From an uncultured Collinsella sp. (lineage in GTDB: Bacteria > Actinomycetota > Coriobacteriia > Coriobacteriales > Coriobacteriaceae), in contig CAJMBB010000033.1 of the NCBI GenBank assembly GCA_905211615.1, positions 1 to 15,807 of the forward strand: DNA of 15,807 nt, written 5' to 3'. The notes under the pieces are model-generated. The model had not been told where the DNA came from, ran no database searches, and saw only the letters and a program-made list of their open reading frames with translations. The position numbers and the translations under genes were made by a program. Below, in pieces: positions 1-6,460 of the stretch. Every line of letters begins with the position of its first letter. Position 1 is the first letter of the stretch.

Positions 1-77
1 GAGCTGCAGCTGAGTATTTATTGGACCTCGAACCCTATGCTCGATGTTCGCTTCGTTCATTGAGTTACCCTTTGCAT
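1..77. other. Left edge, no gene recognised
   Basis: No reading frame here gives a recognisable protein end. An anaerobic ribonucleotide reductase gene (nrdD) usually lies upstream of nrdG, so the end of that gene may be just outside the window. That is inference from the family's usual context. Confidence 0.3.
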
Positions 78-161
78 GAGGCCGGGACATATCGTCCCGC
101 CCGCAGTTTCGCAGGCCGAAGGCCGAGAATGTTTGAGGACGGGAAGATATGTCCCGGCCTC
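78..161. repeat. Palindromic element ahead of nrdG
   Basis: Positions 78-92 are the exact reverse complement of 147-161 (15 bp, GAGGCCGGGACATAT). Pairing continues inward in the same register with a few mismatches: 95-99 pairs with 140-144, and 101-102 with 137-138. The tip is a small GGCC-GAA-GGCC hairpin at 114-124. The whole 84-nt unit can fold as one long hairpin. A second short palindrome (CTCCCGGGAG, 159-168) overlaps the nrdG Shine-Dalgarno. It resembles a REP- or MITE-like intergenic element or a leader hairpin; no coding sense is seen. Confidence 0.7.
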
Positions 162-176
162 CCGGGAGAGTTACTT

Positions 177-758
177 ATGAACTACGCGAACATTAAGTAT
201 TTCGATATTGCTGATGGTGAAGGCGTTCGTACTTCTCTGTTTGTGAGCGGGTGCCGTCGTGGGTGCAAGAATTGCTTTAACTCTGTCGCGTGGGACTTTG
301 CTGCGGGCGAGCCGTTCGATCGCGCCGTCGAGGATAAGATTATCGAGAGTCTCGATCATCCCTTTATCGATGGCCTGACGATTCTGGGTGGCGAGCCTAT
401 GGAGCCCGAGAATCAGGCGGGGCTTGTTGACTTTATCGAGCGCGTGCGTGCGGCCTATCCTGCTGGGTCGGGCAAGACCATTTGGTGCTTTACCGGTGAC
501 GTGCTCGAGGAGCTTATGCCGGGTGGCCGTCATCATACCGAGGTGACGGACCGTATCCTGGCCTGCCTCGACATGTTGGTGGACGGCCCGTTCGTTCAGG
601 ATCTGTACGATATCTCGTTGCGCTTTAGGGGCTCGAGCAATCAGCGCGTGATCGACATGAACGCCACGCGCGCTCGTGCTGCACGTGAGGGCGTTGCGCT
701 TTGCGATGCTGTGGAGCTTTGGCGGGACGATCCGGTCTATTCGACCCATACTATGTAG
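177..758 (+). CDS. nrdG: Anaerobic ribonucleotide reductase activating protein (radical SAM)
   Basis: This is the activase that uses S-adenosylmethionine and a 4Fe-4S cluster to install the glycyl radical on the class III ribonucleotide reductase NrdD, allowing dNTP synthesis without oxygen. The 193-residue protein has the radical SAM motif CxxxCxxC at C26, C30 and C33, preceded by a DGEGVRTSLF stretch typical of NrdG, and a LGGEP motif that helps bind SAM. I chose the ATG at 177 because GGAGAG at 165-170 lies 6 nt upstream and the family alignment begins at once; an open frame runs further upstream to 21 but crosses a palindromic element and has no family similarity. The protein is somewhat longer than the E. 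coli form (about 154 residues). The partner nrdD is probably just outside the left edge (inference). Confidence 0.93.
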   Translation: MNYANIKYFDIADGEGVRTSLFVSGCRRGCKNCFNSVAWDFAAGEPFDRAVEDKIIESLDHPFIDGLTILGGEPMEPENQAGLVDFIERVRAAYPAGSGKTIWCFTGDVLEELMPGGRHHTEVTDRILACLDMLVDGPFVQDLYDISLRFRGSSNQRVIDMNATRARAAREGVALCDAVELWRDDPVYSTHTM

Positions 759-781
759 CTGGCAGAGGTTGCGTGCCGGCG

Positions 782-790
782 TGGTACCAT
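782..790 (+). promoter_or_regulatory. Possible extended -10 element of folE
   Basis: TGGTACCAT fits an extended -10 (TGnTAnnAT) and would start a transcript near 797, leaving a leader of about 28 nt before folE. No convincing -35 hexamer lies at the right distance, so this is tentative. Confidence 0.28.
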
Positions 791-825
791 AGCGCGAACG
801 CGAAATCGAAAAAAGTGAGGCCCAG

Positions 826-1383
826 ATGGTCGATCAGGAAAAAGTCGAGACTGCCATTAAGCTGCTGCTTGAAGGTATAGGCGAGGACCCAACTCGTGAG
901 GGCCTGCTGGAGACTCCGGCACGCGTCGCCCGTATGTATGGCGAGATTGCCGGCGGTATGGACCAGAGTGCCGAGGAGCACCTGTCCAAAACTTTTGCCG
1001 TCGCTTCGAACGATTTGGTTATCGAGCGCGACATTACGTTCTACTCGCTGTGCGAGCATCATCTGCTGCCGTTTTATGGCAAGGCCGCCATTGGTTATAT
1101 CCCTAACGGTCGGGTGGCTGGACTTTCCAAGCTCGCCCGCACGGTTGAGGTCTATGCCCGCCGTCTGCAGCTGCAGGAGCAGCTGTGTGCGCAGGTTGCC
1201 GATGCTCTCATGGAGTATCTTGCTCCCCAGGGAGCGATTGTGTTGATGGAGGCCGAGCATATGTGCATGACGATGCGTGGCGTGCAAAAGCCCGGCACCA
1301 AGACCGTGACGCTCGCTCGCCGCGGCATCTTTGAGACCGATCCGTCGCTCGAGGAGCGATTCTTTAGGATGCTGGACCGCTAA
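826..1383 (+). CDS. folE: GTP cyclohydrolase I
   Basis: FolE converts GTP to 7,8-dihydroneopterin triphosphate, the first step of folate synthesis, in the cytosol. The 185-residue length is normal for the family. The N-terminal EDPTREGLLETP signature is at residues 20-31. The zinc ligands are C76 and H79 in the SLCEHHLLPF motif and C147 in EAEHMCM, and the GLSKLAR and MRGVQKPGT motifs are intact, so this is the zinc-dependent type IA enzyme and looks fully active. GTGAGG at 815-820 lies 5 nt before the ATG. It leads a compact + strand cluster with an HD-domain gene and folB, so it is probably the first gene of a folate operon. Confidence 0.97.
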   Translation: MVDQEKVETAIKLLLEGIGEDPTREGLLETPARVARMYGEIAGGMDQSAEEHLSKTFAVASNDLVIERDITFYSLCEHHLLPFYGKAAIGYIPNGRVAGLSKLARTVEVYARRLQLQEQLCAQVADALMEYLAPQGAIVLMEAEHMCMTMRGVQKPGTKTVTLARRGIFETDPSLEERFFRMLDR

Positions 1384-1385
1384 CC

Positions 1386-1967
1386 ATGAGAGCCGTTAAC
1401 GACTTTGCATCGAAGACCGATGAGGGAACGCCGCGTCGCGGTTTTATGGCTTCGGGCCTAGCCCCCTTTGGTGCCATGCCTCGTATCGATTACATCTGTG
1501 CCAACGGCCTGTTCCGGCGGCACCTGGGCAACATTGCACAGTTGGAATCGGGGCGTATCTTCTGCCGCCACGGTATTGACCATCTGCTCGATGTCGCTCG
1601 CATTATGTGGATCAAGAATCTCGAGGAACAGCTCGAATTTGACCGCGAGGTCATCTACGCCACGGCACTTCTTCACGATATCGGCAAAGATGAACAGTAT
1701 GAATCGGGTATATCCCATGATGTTGCAAGCGAACGCGTCGCTGATGCGATTCTCGGCGGCATGCCCGATGACGTAGCGTTTGAGCCGGCCGATGCTGCGG
1801 CCATTAAGACGGCCATTCTGGGCCATCGAAAGCTGCGCGTGAACAGCCAACCGCTCGAGCGTCTGCTCTATGCAGCCGACAAAGCGTCGCGCGCCTGCTT
1901 TGCATGCCCCGCGCGCAATGCTTGCAATTGGAGCGATGATAAAAAGAACCTGTCGATTCGCGTGTAG
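1386..1967 (+). CDS. HD-domain protein of the folate cluster, putative phosphohydrolase
   Basis: The 193-residue protein carries an HD metal-dependent phosphohydrolase core: RHGIDH (H62), the LLHDIGK doublet (H97, D98), H111 and D165 in a YAADKAS motif. Its C-terminus has a cysteine cluster (C171, C174, C180) followed by NWSDDKKN, a tail I associate with HD proteins next to folate genes in Clostridia (from memory). It starts 2 nt after the folE stop and precedes folB, so translation is probably coupled to folE. A reasonable inference is that it acts on a pterin or nucleotide phosphate in the pathway, for example the dihydroneopterin triphosphate dephosphorylation that FolE and FolB do not cover. 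No clear Shine-Dalgarno is visible for the ATG at 1386. ATGs at 1446 and 1476 are alternatives, and similarity seems to begin near the latter. Confidence 0.85.
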   Translation: MRAVNDFASKTDEGTPRRGFMASGLAPFGAMPRIDYICANGLFRRHLGNIAQLESGRIFCRHGIDHLLDVARIMWIKNLEEQLEFDREVIYATALLHDIGKDEQYESGISHDVASERVADAILGGMPDDVAFEPADAAAIKTAILGHRKLRVNSQPLERLLYAADKASRACFACPARNACNWSDDKKNLSIRV

Positions 1968-2010
1968 TTAGTTTGCGCGGTCGGGGTTCTAAACGAAGGA
2001 GACGATCGCG

Positions 2011-2496
2011 ATGAGTAACAAGAAACTGCCCGAGAATGCAACCAAGACTGAAGGCGCCGAGCTCGCCCGCCGTGGAAGGGGCGAAATATCCACCGCAGCG
2101 GCGGTGCCCCACGTGAGCTATGACGACCTGCGCCATGCTGACCGCATTACTATCGACGGTCTCGAGGTCTTTGCCAACCACGGTGTGTATCCCGAAGAGA
2201 ACGCGCTGGGCCAGAAGTTCATCGTGTCCTTGGTGCTCTATGCCGACCTGCGTGCAGCAGGGGAGCACGACAACCTGGATGCCTCGATTGATTATGGCTC
2301 GGTGTGTCACGATGTCGACGGATATCTGCGCGAGCATACGTTTAAGCTCATCGAGGCTGCAGCCGAGGGTGTGGCCCAGATGCTGCTGCGTCGTTACCCC
2401 CTGCTGCTTGGCGTGCGTGTTAAGCTCGATAAGCCTTGGGCTCCCGTCGGTCTTCCCCTGGCAAGCTGCGGCGTCGAGATCGAGCGAGTGCGCTAG
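2011..2496 (+). CDS. folB: Dihydroneopterin aldolase
   Basis: FolB cleaves 7,8-dihydroneopterin to 6-hydroxymethyl-dihydropterin and glycolaldehyde. The aldolase domain runs from about residue 46 to 161: ANHGVYPEENALGQKF, ASIDYG, a FKLIEAAAEG segment with the catalytic-region glutamate, and the KPWAP motif near the C-terminus. The protein has 161 residues against about 120 for most family members; the extra 43 or so N-terminal residues are polar, with no recognisable domain. The ATG at 2011 is well supported by AAGGAGA at 1996-2002, and there is no internal ATG before the domain, so the extension seems genuine. The gene lies 43 nt after the HD gene, in the same direction as folE. Its end faces the metallopeptidase gene with a 6-nt gap. 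Confidence 0.94.
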   Translation: MSNKKLPENATKTEGAELARRGRGEISTAAAVPHVSYDDLRHADRITIDGLEVFANHGVYPEENALGQKFIVSLVLYADLRAAGEHDNLDASIDYGSVCHDVDGYLREHTFKLIEAAAEGVAQMLLRRYPLLLGVRVKLDKPWAPVGLPLASCGVEIERVR

Positions 2497-2502
2497 TCGA
2501 CG

Positions 2503-3279
2503 CTAGAGCTTGTTGAGGGGTGGCCGCTTGAGCCGCTGCGACAGAGCCCTATTGTTGGGGCAGTACGTGTCGAGCAGGGCGTGAAACCGCTGATTGTGGC
2601 TTGGCTCGAGCAAGTGGACGAGCTCGTGGGCGACAACCATGTCGAGGCATTCGACAGGGTAGGCGGCGAGCTCGCGCGCGATGCGAATGGCGCCGGTTTT
2701 GGGTGTGCATGAGCCCCAGCGCGTCTTCATACTGCGTACGGAAACGCGGGAAACGGCGATACCCATTGCGATTTCGTATGCATGCACCATATCGCGCAGC
2801 GCTGTGGTGACCTCGGATGCATAGAGCTGGTCGATGCGGGTCTGGAGCTCATCGGGCGTCAGGCCGTCGAGGATTGCGCGCCGCTCGGCCTGTAGGCGTT
2901 CGTTCGATTTGTCGGCGCCCATAAAACTTGCGAAGGTGGCCTGCTTGGGCCGCGGTGCGGGCGATGCAAAGTTGTGATCGAGCGCATCTTGTACCGTGAT
3001 GGGCTTGCCCCAAAGCGCAATGATGGACGAGGGACTGAGCGGCTCTCGCGCCGTCGCCTGATGTTGCTCACGCTGGTCAAGTCGGCTGATAATCCAGGCG
3101 CTGTTGCGCTTCACAAACGCTTCGATACGCTCGCGGCTGGCGCCGAGCGGTGCGCTGGCGTGGGCCTCACCGCTCGATGTGACGCGTAGGTTGAAGTTCT
3201 TGACGCGCTTTTTGGTAACGACGACGGGGATGGATGTGCCATCCGGTCGGGATACGGTAATCGTAAATTGCTGCGTCAA
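2503..3279 (-). CDS. YgjP/DUF45-family zinc metallopeptidase (SprT/M48-like)
   Basis: The 258-residue protein is a predicted cytosolic zinc metallopeptidase of the YgjP/DUF45 group. The C-terminal half has the family hallmarks: a KTRWGSC motif, then HELVH (residues 218-222) with a third histidine at 228 (PSHNQRF). No signal peptide or membrane segment is seen. I chose TTG at 3279 because GAAGGA (3286-3291) lies 6 nt upstream. The in-frame ATG at 3342 would run the N-terminus through a strong hairpin at 3302-3337, which is unlikely. It follows the M19 dipeptidase on the same strand by 74 nt and may be co-transcribed with it, so the pair could take part in peptide or protein turnover. The natural substrate of this family is not settled. 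Confidence 0.88.
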   Translation of the reverse strand: MTQQFTITVSRPDGTSIPVVVTKKRVKNFNLRVTSSGEAHASAPLGASRERIEAFVKRNSAWIISRLDQREQHQATAREPLSPSSIIALWGKPITVQDALDHNFASPAPRPKQATFASFMGADKSNERLQAERRAILDGLTPDELQTRIDQLYASEVTTALRDMVHAYEIAMGIAVSRVSVRSMKTRWGSCTPKTGAIRIARELAAYPVECLDMVVAHELVHLLEPSHNQRFHALLDTYCPNNRALSQRLKRPPLNKL

Positions 3280-3301
3280 AAGCGGTCCTTCAGATTGGGG
3301 A

Positions 3302-3337
3302 CGGGCCGGCATGTCGACCGTTCGGCATACCGGCCCG
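3302..3337 (-). terminator. Strong hairpin between dipeptidase and metallopeptidase genes
   Basis: CGGGCCGG (3302-3309) pairs with CCGGCCCG (3330-3337). After one mismatch, ATG pairs with CAT, and after one more, CGA pairs with TCG, closing on a 4-nt loop. Read on the minus strand it comes 16 nt after the dipeptidase stop but is not followed by a T-run. It ends 10 nt before the Shine-Dalgarno of the next gene, so it may be a weak terminator, an attenuator or an mRNA-stability hairpin. Confidence 0.55.
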
Positions 3338-3353
3338 CTCAAGGGATGTGAAA

Positions 3354-4367
3354 TTAATAGCGCTCAAAGAAGGCAAGCGCGTTGTCGCTGCAGAGCTTTT
3401 GCATCACGGTCTTGCCAAAATGCTTGGAAAGCATGTTCTGGAACTCGGGCATCTTGCTGGCATCGGAGAGGAAAGCGGGCACCGTGGCACCGTCCCAGTC
3501 GCCGCCGAGCGCGATGGCGTCCTCGCCGCCCAGGTCGAGCCAGTGCTCGATATGTGCCGCCAGCTGGTCGAAGGTGACGTCTGCAGCGGTCTCGTCGGTT
3601 GCGTCGTTGGAAAGGAACTCGCTGCAGTAGTTGAGGCCGACGATACCGCCCATGTCGCGAATGGTGCGGAACTGGTCGTCGGTGAGATTGCGCTTGACGC
3701 CGCAGACGGTGCGGGAGTTGGAGTGGCTGGCGACGAAGGGGCGCGTGGCGTGGGCGACAACCTCGTCAAAGCACTCATCGTTGAGGTGGGAGACGTCGAG
3801 TACCATACCGGCGTGCTCCATCTGCGTAAGTGCCTCGATGCCGGCGGCGGTGAGGCCGGCGTGGGTATCGTGCCCGCTCGCGAGCGGTCCCTGCGCGTTC
3901 CAGCTGAGTGACGACATAAGCACGCCCAAGCTCTTGAGCACCTCGATCAGCGCGGGGTCCTCGGCAAAGAACGTGGCGTTTTCGATGGTGTGGATGCAAG
4001 CGACCTTGCCGTCCTTGAGCGCGGGGCGAATGTCTGCGGCGCTGCGTACGTTGACCATGCGGTCGTGGTTGAGCATTGCCTGGCCGCTCATATGCGCCAT
4101 GATTTGCGCCTGGAAGCGCGCGGCGTGGGCGGCGGGAATCTCGTCGGGGACAAACGTGGCGAAGCACTGTGCCCACGGCGTGTTGCCGATCTTTGCGAGC
4201 GAGATGGCGCAGGCGTTGCCCTCGATGAGATCGAAATCTTGCGGATGCGTTTCGTCGCCGGGGAAATAACCGTCGGTGCGGGCGGTAAAGCGCAGGTCGA
4301 GATCGAGAGTGGCCCAGCCGATGCGGTCAGCGGTGTCGCAGTGTAGGTCAAATACGGGATATGCCAT
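3354..4367 (-). CDS. Membrane dipeptidase (peptidase family M19)
   Basis: The 337-residue protein is a binuclear zinc dipeptidase of the renal-dipeptidase family, which hydrolyses dipeptides, sometimes including D-residues. Metal-site motifs are present in order: FDLHCDT (H9, D11), HTIENATFF with the bridging glutamate, DVSHL, FVASHSNSR, GGIVGLN and GGDWDG near the C-terminus. Despite the family name there is no signal peptide or membrane segment, as is usual for bacterial members. The ATG at 4367 is preceded by GGAGGA at 4371-4376; an in-frame TTG ten codons upstream has no better site. It is divergent from the FKBP gene and lies upstream of the metallopeptidase on the same strand. Confidence 0.93.
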   Translation of the reverse strand: MAYPVFDLHCDTADRIGWATLDLDLRFTARTDGYFPGDETHPQDFDLIEGNACAISLAKIGNTPWAQCFATFVPDEIPAAHAARFQAQIMAHMSGQAMLNHDRMVNVRSAADIRPALKDGKVACIHTIENATFFAEDPALIEVLKSLGVLMSSLSWNAQGPLASGHDTHAGLTAAGIEALTQMEHAGMVLDVSHLNDECFDEVVAHATRPFVASHSNSRTVCGVKRNLTDDQFRTIRDMGGIVGLNYCSEFLSNDATDETAADVTFDQLAAHIEHWLDLGGEDAIALGGDWDGATVPAFLSDASKMPEFQNMLSKHFGKTVMQKLCSDNALAFFERY

Positions 4368-4390
4368 GGTTCCTCCGGTTGCAGCGTTTC

Positions 4391-4430
4391 TTTGCAAACT
4401 GTCATTGAATTGTATGACTAGGGTATAGTT
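4391..4430. promoter_or_regulatory. Divergent promoter region, dipeptidase / FKBP
   Basis: This AT-rich stretch lies between two divergent genes. On the + strand TATAGT (4424-4429) is a good -10 for the FKBP gene, but no matching -35 sits 17 nt upstream; TTGAAT at 4405-4410 is too close. On the minus strand a TACAAT hexamer within 4408-4413 could serve the dipeptidase. The two promoters would overlap. Confidence 0.4.
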
Positions 4431-4446
4431 AGCGCCATATGTTCAT

Positions 4447-4469
4447 GGCGGCCCGCGTTGTGCGCCGCC
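4447..4469 (+). other. Leader hairpin before FKBP gene
   Basis: GGCGGC (4447-4452) pairs with GCCGCC (4464-4469), with partial inner pairing. It ends 8 nt before the GGAGG Shine-Dalgarno of the FKBP gene. Its role is unknown; it could tune translation or mRNA stability. Confidence 0.45.
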
Positions 4470-4487
4470 CTTATTACGGAGGTTACC

Positions 4488-4916
4488 ATGTCCAACCAGG
4501 GCAAGAAGGTCAAGACCCATTATCGCGGCACGCTCGATGACGGCACGCAGTTCGATAGCTCCTACGATCGCGGCGAGCCGCTGGAGTTCACCTGCGGCGC
4601 CGGTCAGATGATCAAGGGCTTCGACGCCGCTGTTGTCGACATGCAGGTGGGCGAGAAGAAGACCGTGCACATCCCGGCTGCCGATGCCTACGGCGAGCAC
4701 AATCCCGAGATGGTTATTACCTTCCCGGCCGAGCAGGTTCCCAACATCGAGCAGATCGAGAAGGGCATGAAGCTCTTCCTGTCCACGCCGAGCGGCATGC
4801 CTGTCCCCGCCGTCGTCATTGACGTGACGCCCGAGGCCGTGACGCTCGACGCCAACCACGAGTTGGCCGGCAAGGACCTCAACTTTGATATTGAGCTCGT
4901 CGAGGTCGAGGGCTAG
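4488..4916 (+). CDS. SlyD-like FKBP-type peptidyl-prolyl cis-trans isomerase
   Basis: The 142-residue protein catalyses cis-trans isomerisation at proline and probably works as a folding chaperone in the cytosol. The N-terminal FKBP half has HYRGTLDDGTQFDSS and the GQMIKGFDAAV motif. An insert-in-flap segment follows DAYGEHNPE, and the core ends with NHELAGKDLNFDIELVEV, which matches the SlyD layout. It lacks the histidine- and cysteine-rich nickel-binding tail of E. coli SlyD and stops right after the core. The ATG at 4488 has GGAGG at 4478-4482. It is followed after 3 nt by a UreE-like gene, so the two are almost certainly translated from one mRNA. Since SlyD and UreE are both nickel-linked chaperones, a joint role in metal-centre assembly is plausible (inference). 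Confidence 0.93.
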   Translation: MSNQGKKVKTHYRGTLDDGTQFDSSYDRGEPLEFTCGAGQMIKGFDAAVVDMQVGEKKTVHIPAADAYGEHNPEMVITFPAEQVPNIEQIEKGMKLFLSTPSGMPVPAVVIDVTPEAVTLDANHELAGKDLNFDIELVEVEG

Positions 4917-4919
4917 AGC

Positions 4920-5498
4920 ATGCCTGAACGCTTGGTTTCGACGACATGTTTGGGAAATCTCAACGATCCGTCCTATGAACTCCTGCTTCGCCGGGAGCTG
5001 GGCGGTGTCTTTGAGGTCGATGAGCTACTGCTCGATTGGGACCAGGCTGATGTATGCGTGTTTGTGGGCGTGACGGAGCTGGGGCGCACGATCGATGTTC
5101 GGCTGGATGCTACCGACGGTGGTCGTCTTGCCGACGGCGACGTGCTCGCCATTGACCGTTCGGGCGTGGTGCCCGTGGCGGTTGTCGTGCGCCTGCGCAG
5201 CGCCGAGGTTTATTTGGTCGAAGTCGACCGCATGGATCCGATTGCGCTCGCGCATGCGTGCTGGGAGATCGGCAACATGCATGCGCCGCTCTTCCGGGGC
5301 GACTCGGACGAGCATACCGTGCGCATGTATACGCCGGTGCAGCCTGTTTTGGGCCGCATGCTCCGGGGTATCGAGGGCGTTCGCCTCTCGGTGGTTACCC
5401 GTGAACTCGATACGGACCGGCGCTTTGCGTCGAGTGCGGCGGAGGTCGTCGTTAGCATGGCTCCGGACTTTACCATCGTAAAGAAGGCGCGCGGTTAA
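4920..5498 (+). CDS. UreE-like nickel metallochaperone homologue
   Basis: The 192-residue protein resembles the urease accessory protein UreE, which delivers nickel to urease. The N-terminal part has a TELGRTIDVRL strand and LADGDVL, matching the UreE peptide-binding domain. The C-terminal part has EIGNMHAPLF (H121) where UreE has LGNRH with its nickel-binding histidine, followed by a PVLGRML helix. The terminal His-rich tail of some UreE proteins is missing, and the N-terminal 45 residues are divergent. No urease structural or other accessory genes lie in the window. The start follows the FKBP stop by 3 nt. I am fairly sure of the family resemblance but not of the function; it could serve another nickel enzyme. 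Confidence 0.72.
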   Translation: MPERLVSTTCLGNLNDPSYELLLRRELGGVFEVDELLLDWDQADVCVFVGVTELGRTIDVRLDATDGGRLADGDVLAIDRSGVVPVAVVVRLRSAEVYLVEVDRMDPIALAHACWEIGNMHAPLFRGDSDEHTVRMYTPVQPVLGRMLRGIEGVRLSVVTRELDTDRRFASSAAEVVVSMAPDFTIVKKARG

Positions 5499-5508
5499 CG
5501 TGCGTATG

Positions 5509-5553
5509 AGTAAGACGGACTTTGAGAGGCAGCTATTCAAAGTCCGTCTTACT
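5509..5553 (+). repeat. Perfect 17-bp inverted repeat between UreE-like and HAD genes
   Basis: Positions 5509-5525 and 5537-5553 are exact reverse complements around an 11-nt loop. The stem core is GACGGACTTT/AAAGTCCGTC. No T-run follows, and only 28 nt separate it from the next ATG, leaving no room for a full promoter. It could be an imperfect terminator, a read-through attenuator or an mRNA-processing hairpin. Confidence 0.75.
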
Positions 5554-5581
5554 GTTGATGAGGTGCTTTGGGGGAAAGCAT

Positions 5582-6379
5582 ATGGGTCTTGAGGGAATCA
5601 AGCTGATTGCATGCGATTTGGACGGCACGTTGCTGCATCCGGGGGAGCGCGAGCCGCGTTCCGAGGCCTTTGAGCTTATCGATGAGCTACATCGTCGCGG
5701 TATCGTGTTTATGCCGGCGAGTGGTCGTCAATATGCGAGCTTGCGCTACCTGTTTGCCCCGGTGGCCGATGAGCTCGCCTATGTATGCGAAAACGGAGCC
5801 CTGGTGATGAGCGAGGGGCGTGCCGTGGTCAAGCGCTCTATGGAGCGTAGCCTTGCTATGGATATCGCGAATGCTGTGGTTGCGTATCCCCATGCCGACG
5901 TGACCCTTTCGTGTGAGGGACACCTCTACACCATGAGCGGCAACGATGCGTTCGTCGACCATTTGCGCTATGAGGTCCACTGCGACGTGGCGGTGGTCGA
6001 CCGTCCCGAGGACATCGACGAGGACGTCATTAAGATTGCCTTCCAGACGCCCGAGGTGGATCAGCCGGCGGCGCTGGAGCATTTTGAGCGCCTCTTTAGC
6101 GACCGTGTCGACGTGATGACGTCGGGAACCGAATGGACGGACTTTATCGGTTTCGGTTCGGGCAAGGGCTCCGCGCTTGCCGATTACGGTCGTGCCCTGG
6201 GGATTTCGCCCGATGAGATGATGGCGTTTGGCGATAACGAAAACGACCGCGACATGCTCAACGTCGTGGGCCATCCCTATCTGATGGAGAGCTGCAACCC
6301 CTCTATGCGTGGCATTAACGACCGCGTCCGCTACGTGCGCACGGTCGAAGAAGAGCTGCGTCGTCTACTTGCTGAGTAG
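5582..6379 (+). CDS. Cof-type HAD-IIB family hydrolase
   Basis: The 265-residue protein is a haloacid dehalogenase-superfamily phosphatase of the Cof/YbiV type, probably acting on small sugar or cofactor phosphates in the cytosol. Motif I is CDLDGTLL (nucleophile D12, acid D14), motif II is PASGRQ (S47), a GSGKGSAL segment carries the motif III lysine, and motif IV is FGDNENDRDM. A cap domain lies between about residues 85 and 185. I chose ATG 5582 because GGGGGAAA lies just upstream and the family begins there; the in-frame start at 5522 would lie inside the inverted repeat. The substrate cannot be told from sequence. It converges on the perR-like gene, sharing a terminator-like hairpin. Confidence 0.92.
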   Translation: MGLEGIKLIACDLDGTLLHPGEREPRSEAFELIDELHRRGIVFMPASGRQYASLRYLFAPVADELAYVCENGALVMSEGRAVVKRSMERSLAMDIANAVVAYPHADVTLSCEGHLYTMSGNDAFVDHLRYEVHCDVAVVDRPEDIDEDVIKIAFQTPEVDQPAALEHFERLFSDRVDVMTSGTEWTDFIGFGSGKGSALADYGRALGISPDEMMAFGDNENDRDMLNVVGHPYLMESCNPSMRGINDRVRYVRTVEEELRRLLAE

Positions 6380-6460
6380 ACATTTGGGACATGTCTAGAA
6401 ATCTACTTTTTGCTGCAAAGTGCGGAAAGGTGGATTTTAAGGCATGTTCCAAACATCTAC
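6376..6460. terminator. Long imperfect hairpin over both convergent stop codons
   Basis: Arms 6376-6411 and 6425-6460 pair in one continuous register. About three quarters of the positions are Watson-Crick and most others are transitions, which remain G-U pairs on one strand or the other. It covers the stop of the HAD gene and the stop of the perR gene. The best block is GTAGACATTTGGGACATGTC (6376-6395) against 6441-6460. It probably acts as a bidirectional terminator and may be a mobile palindromic repeat. Confidence 0.65.

Noticed and set aside
21..176. Longer N-terminus for NrdG
   Set aside because: The extension would translate through the palindromic element and has no family similarity; the ATG at 177 has a good ribosome site.
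3280..3342. ATG start at 3342 for the metallopeptidase
   Set aside because: It would lie in the hairpin at 3302-3337; TTG at 3279 has GAAGGA at the right distance.
4920..5498. A full urease cluster
   Set aside because: Only a UreE-like protein is present; no ureABC, ureD, ureF or ureG sequence is in the window.
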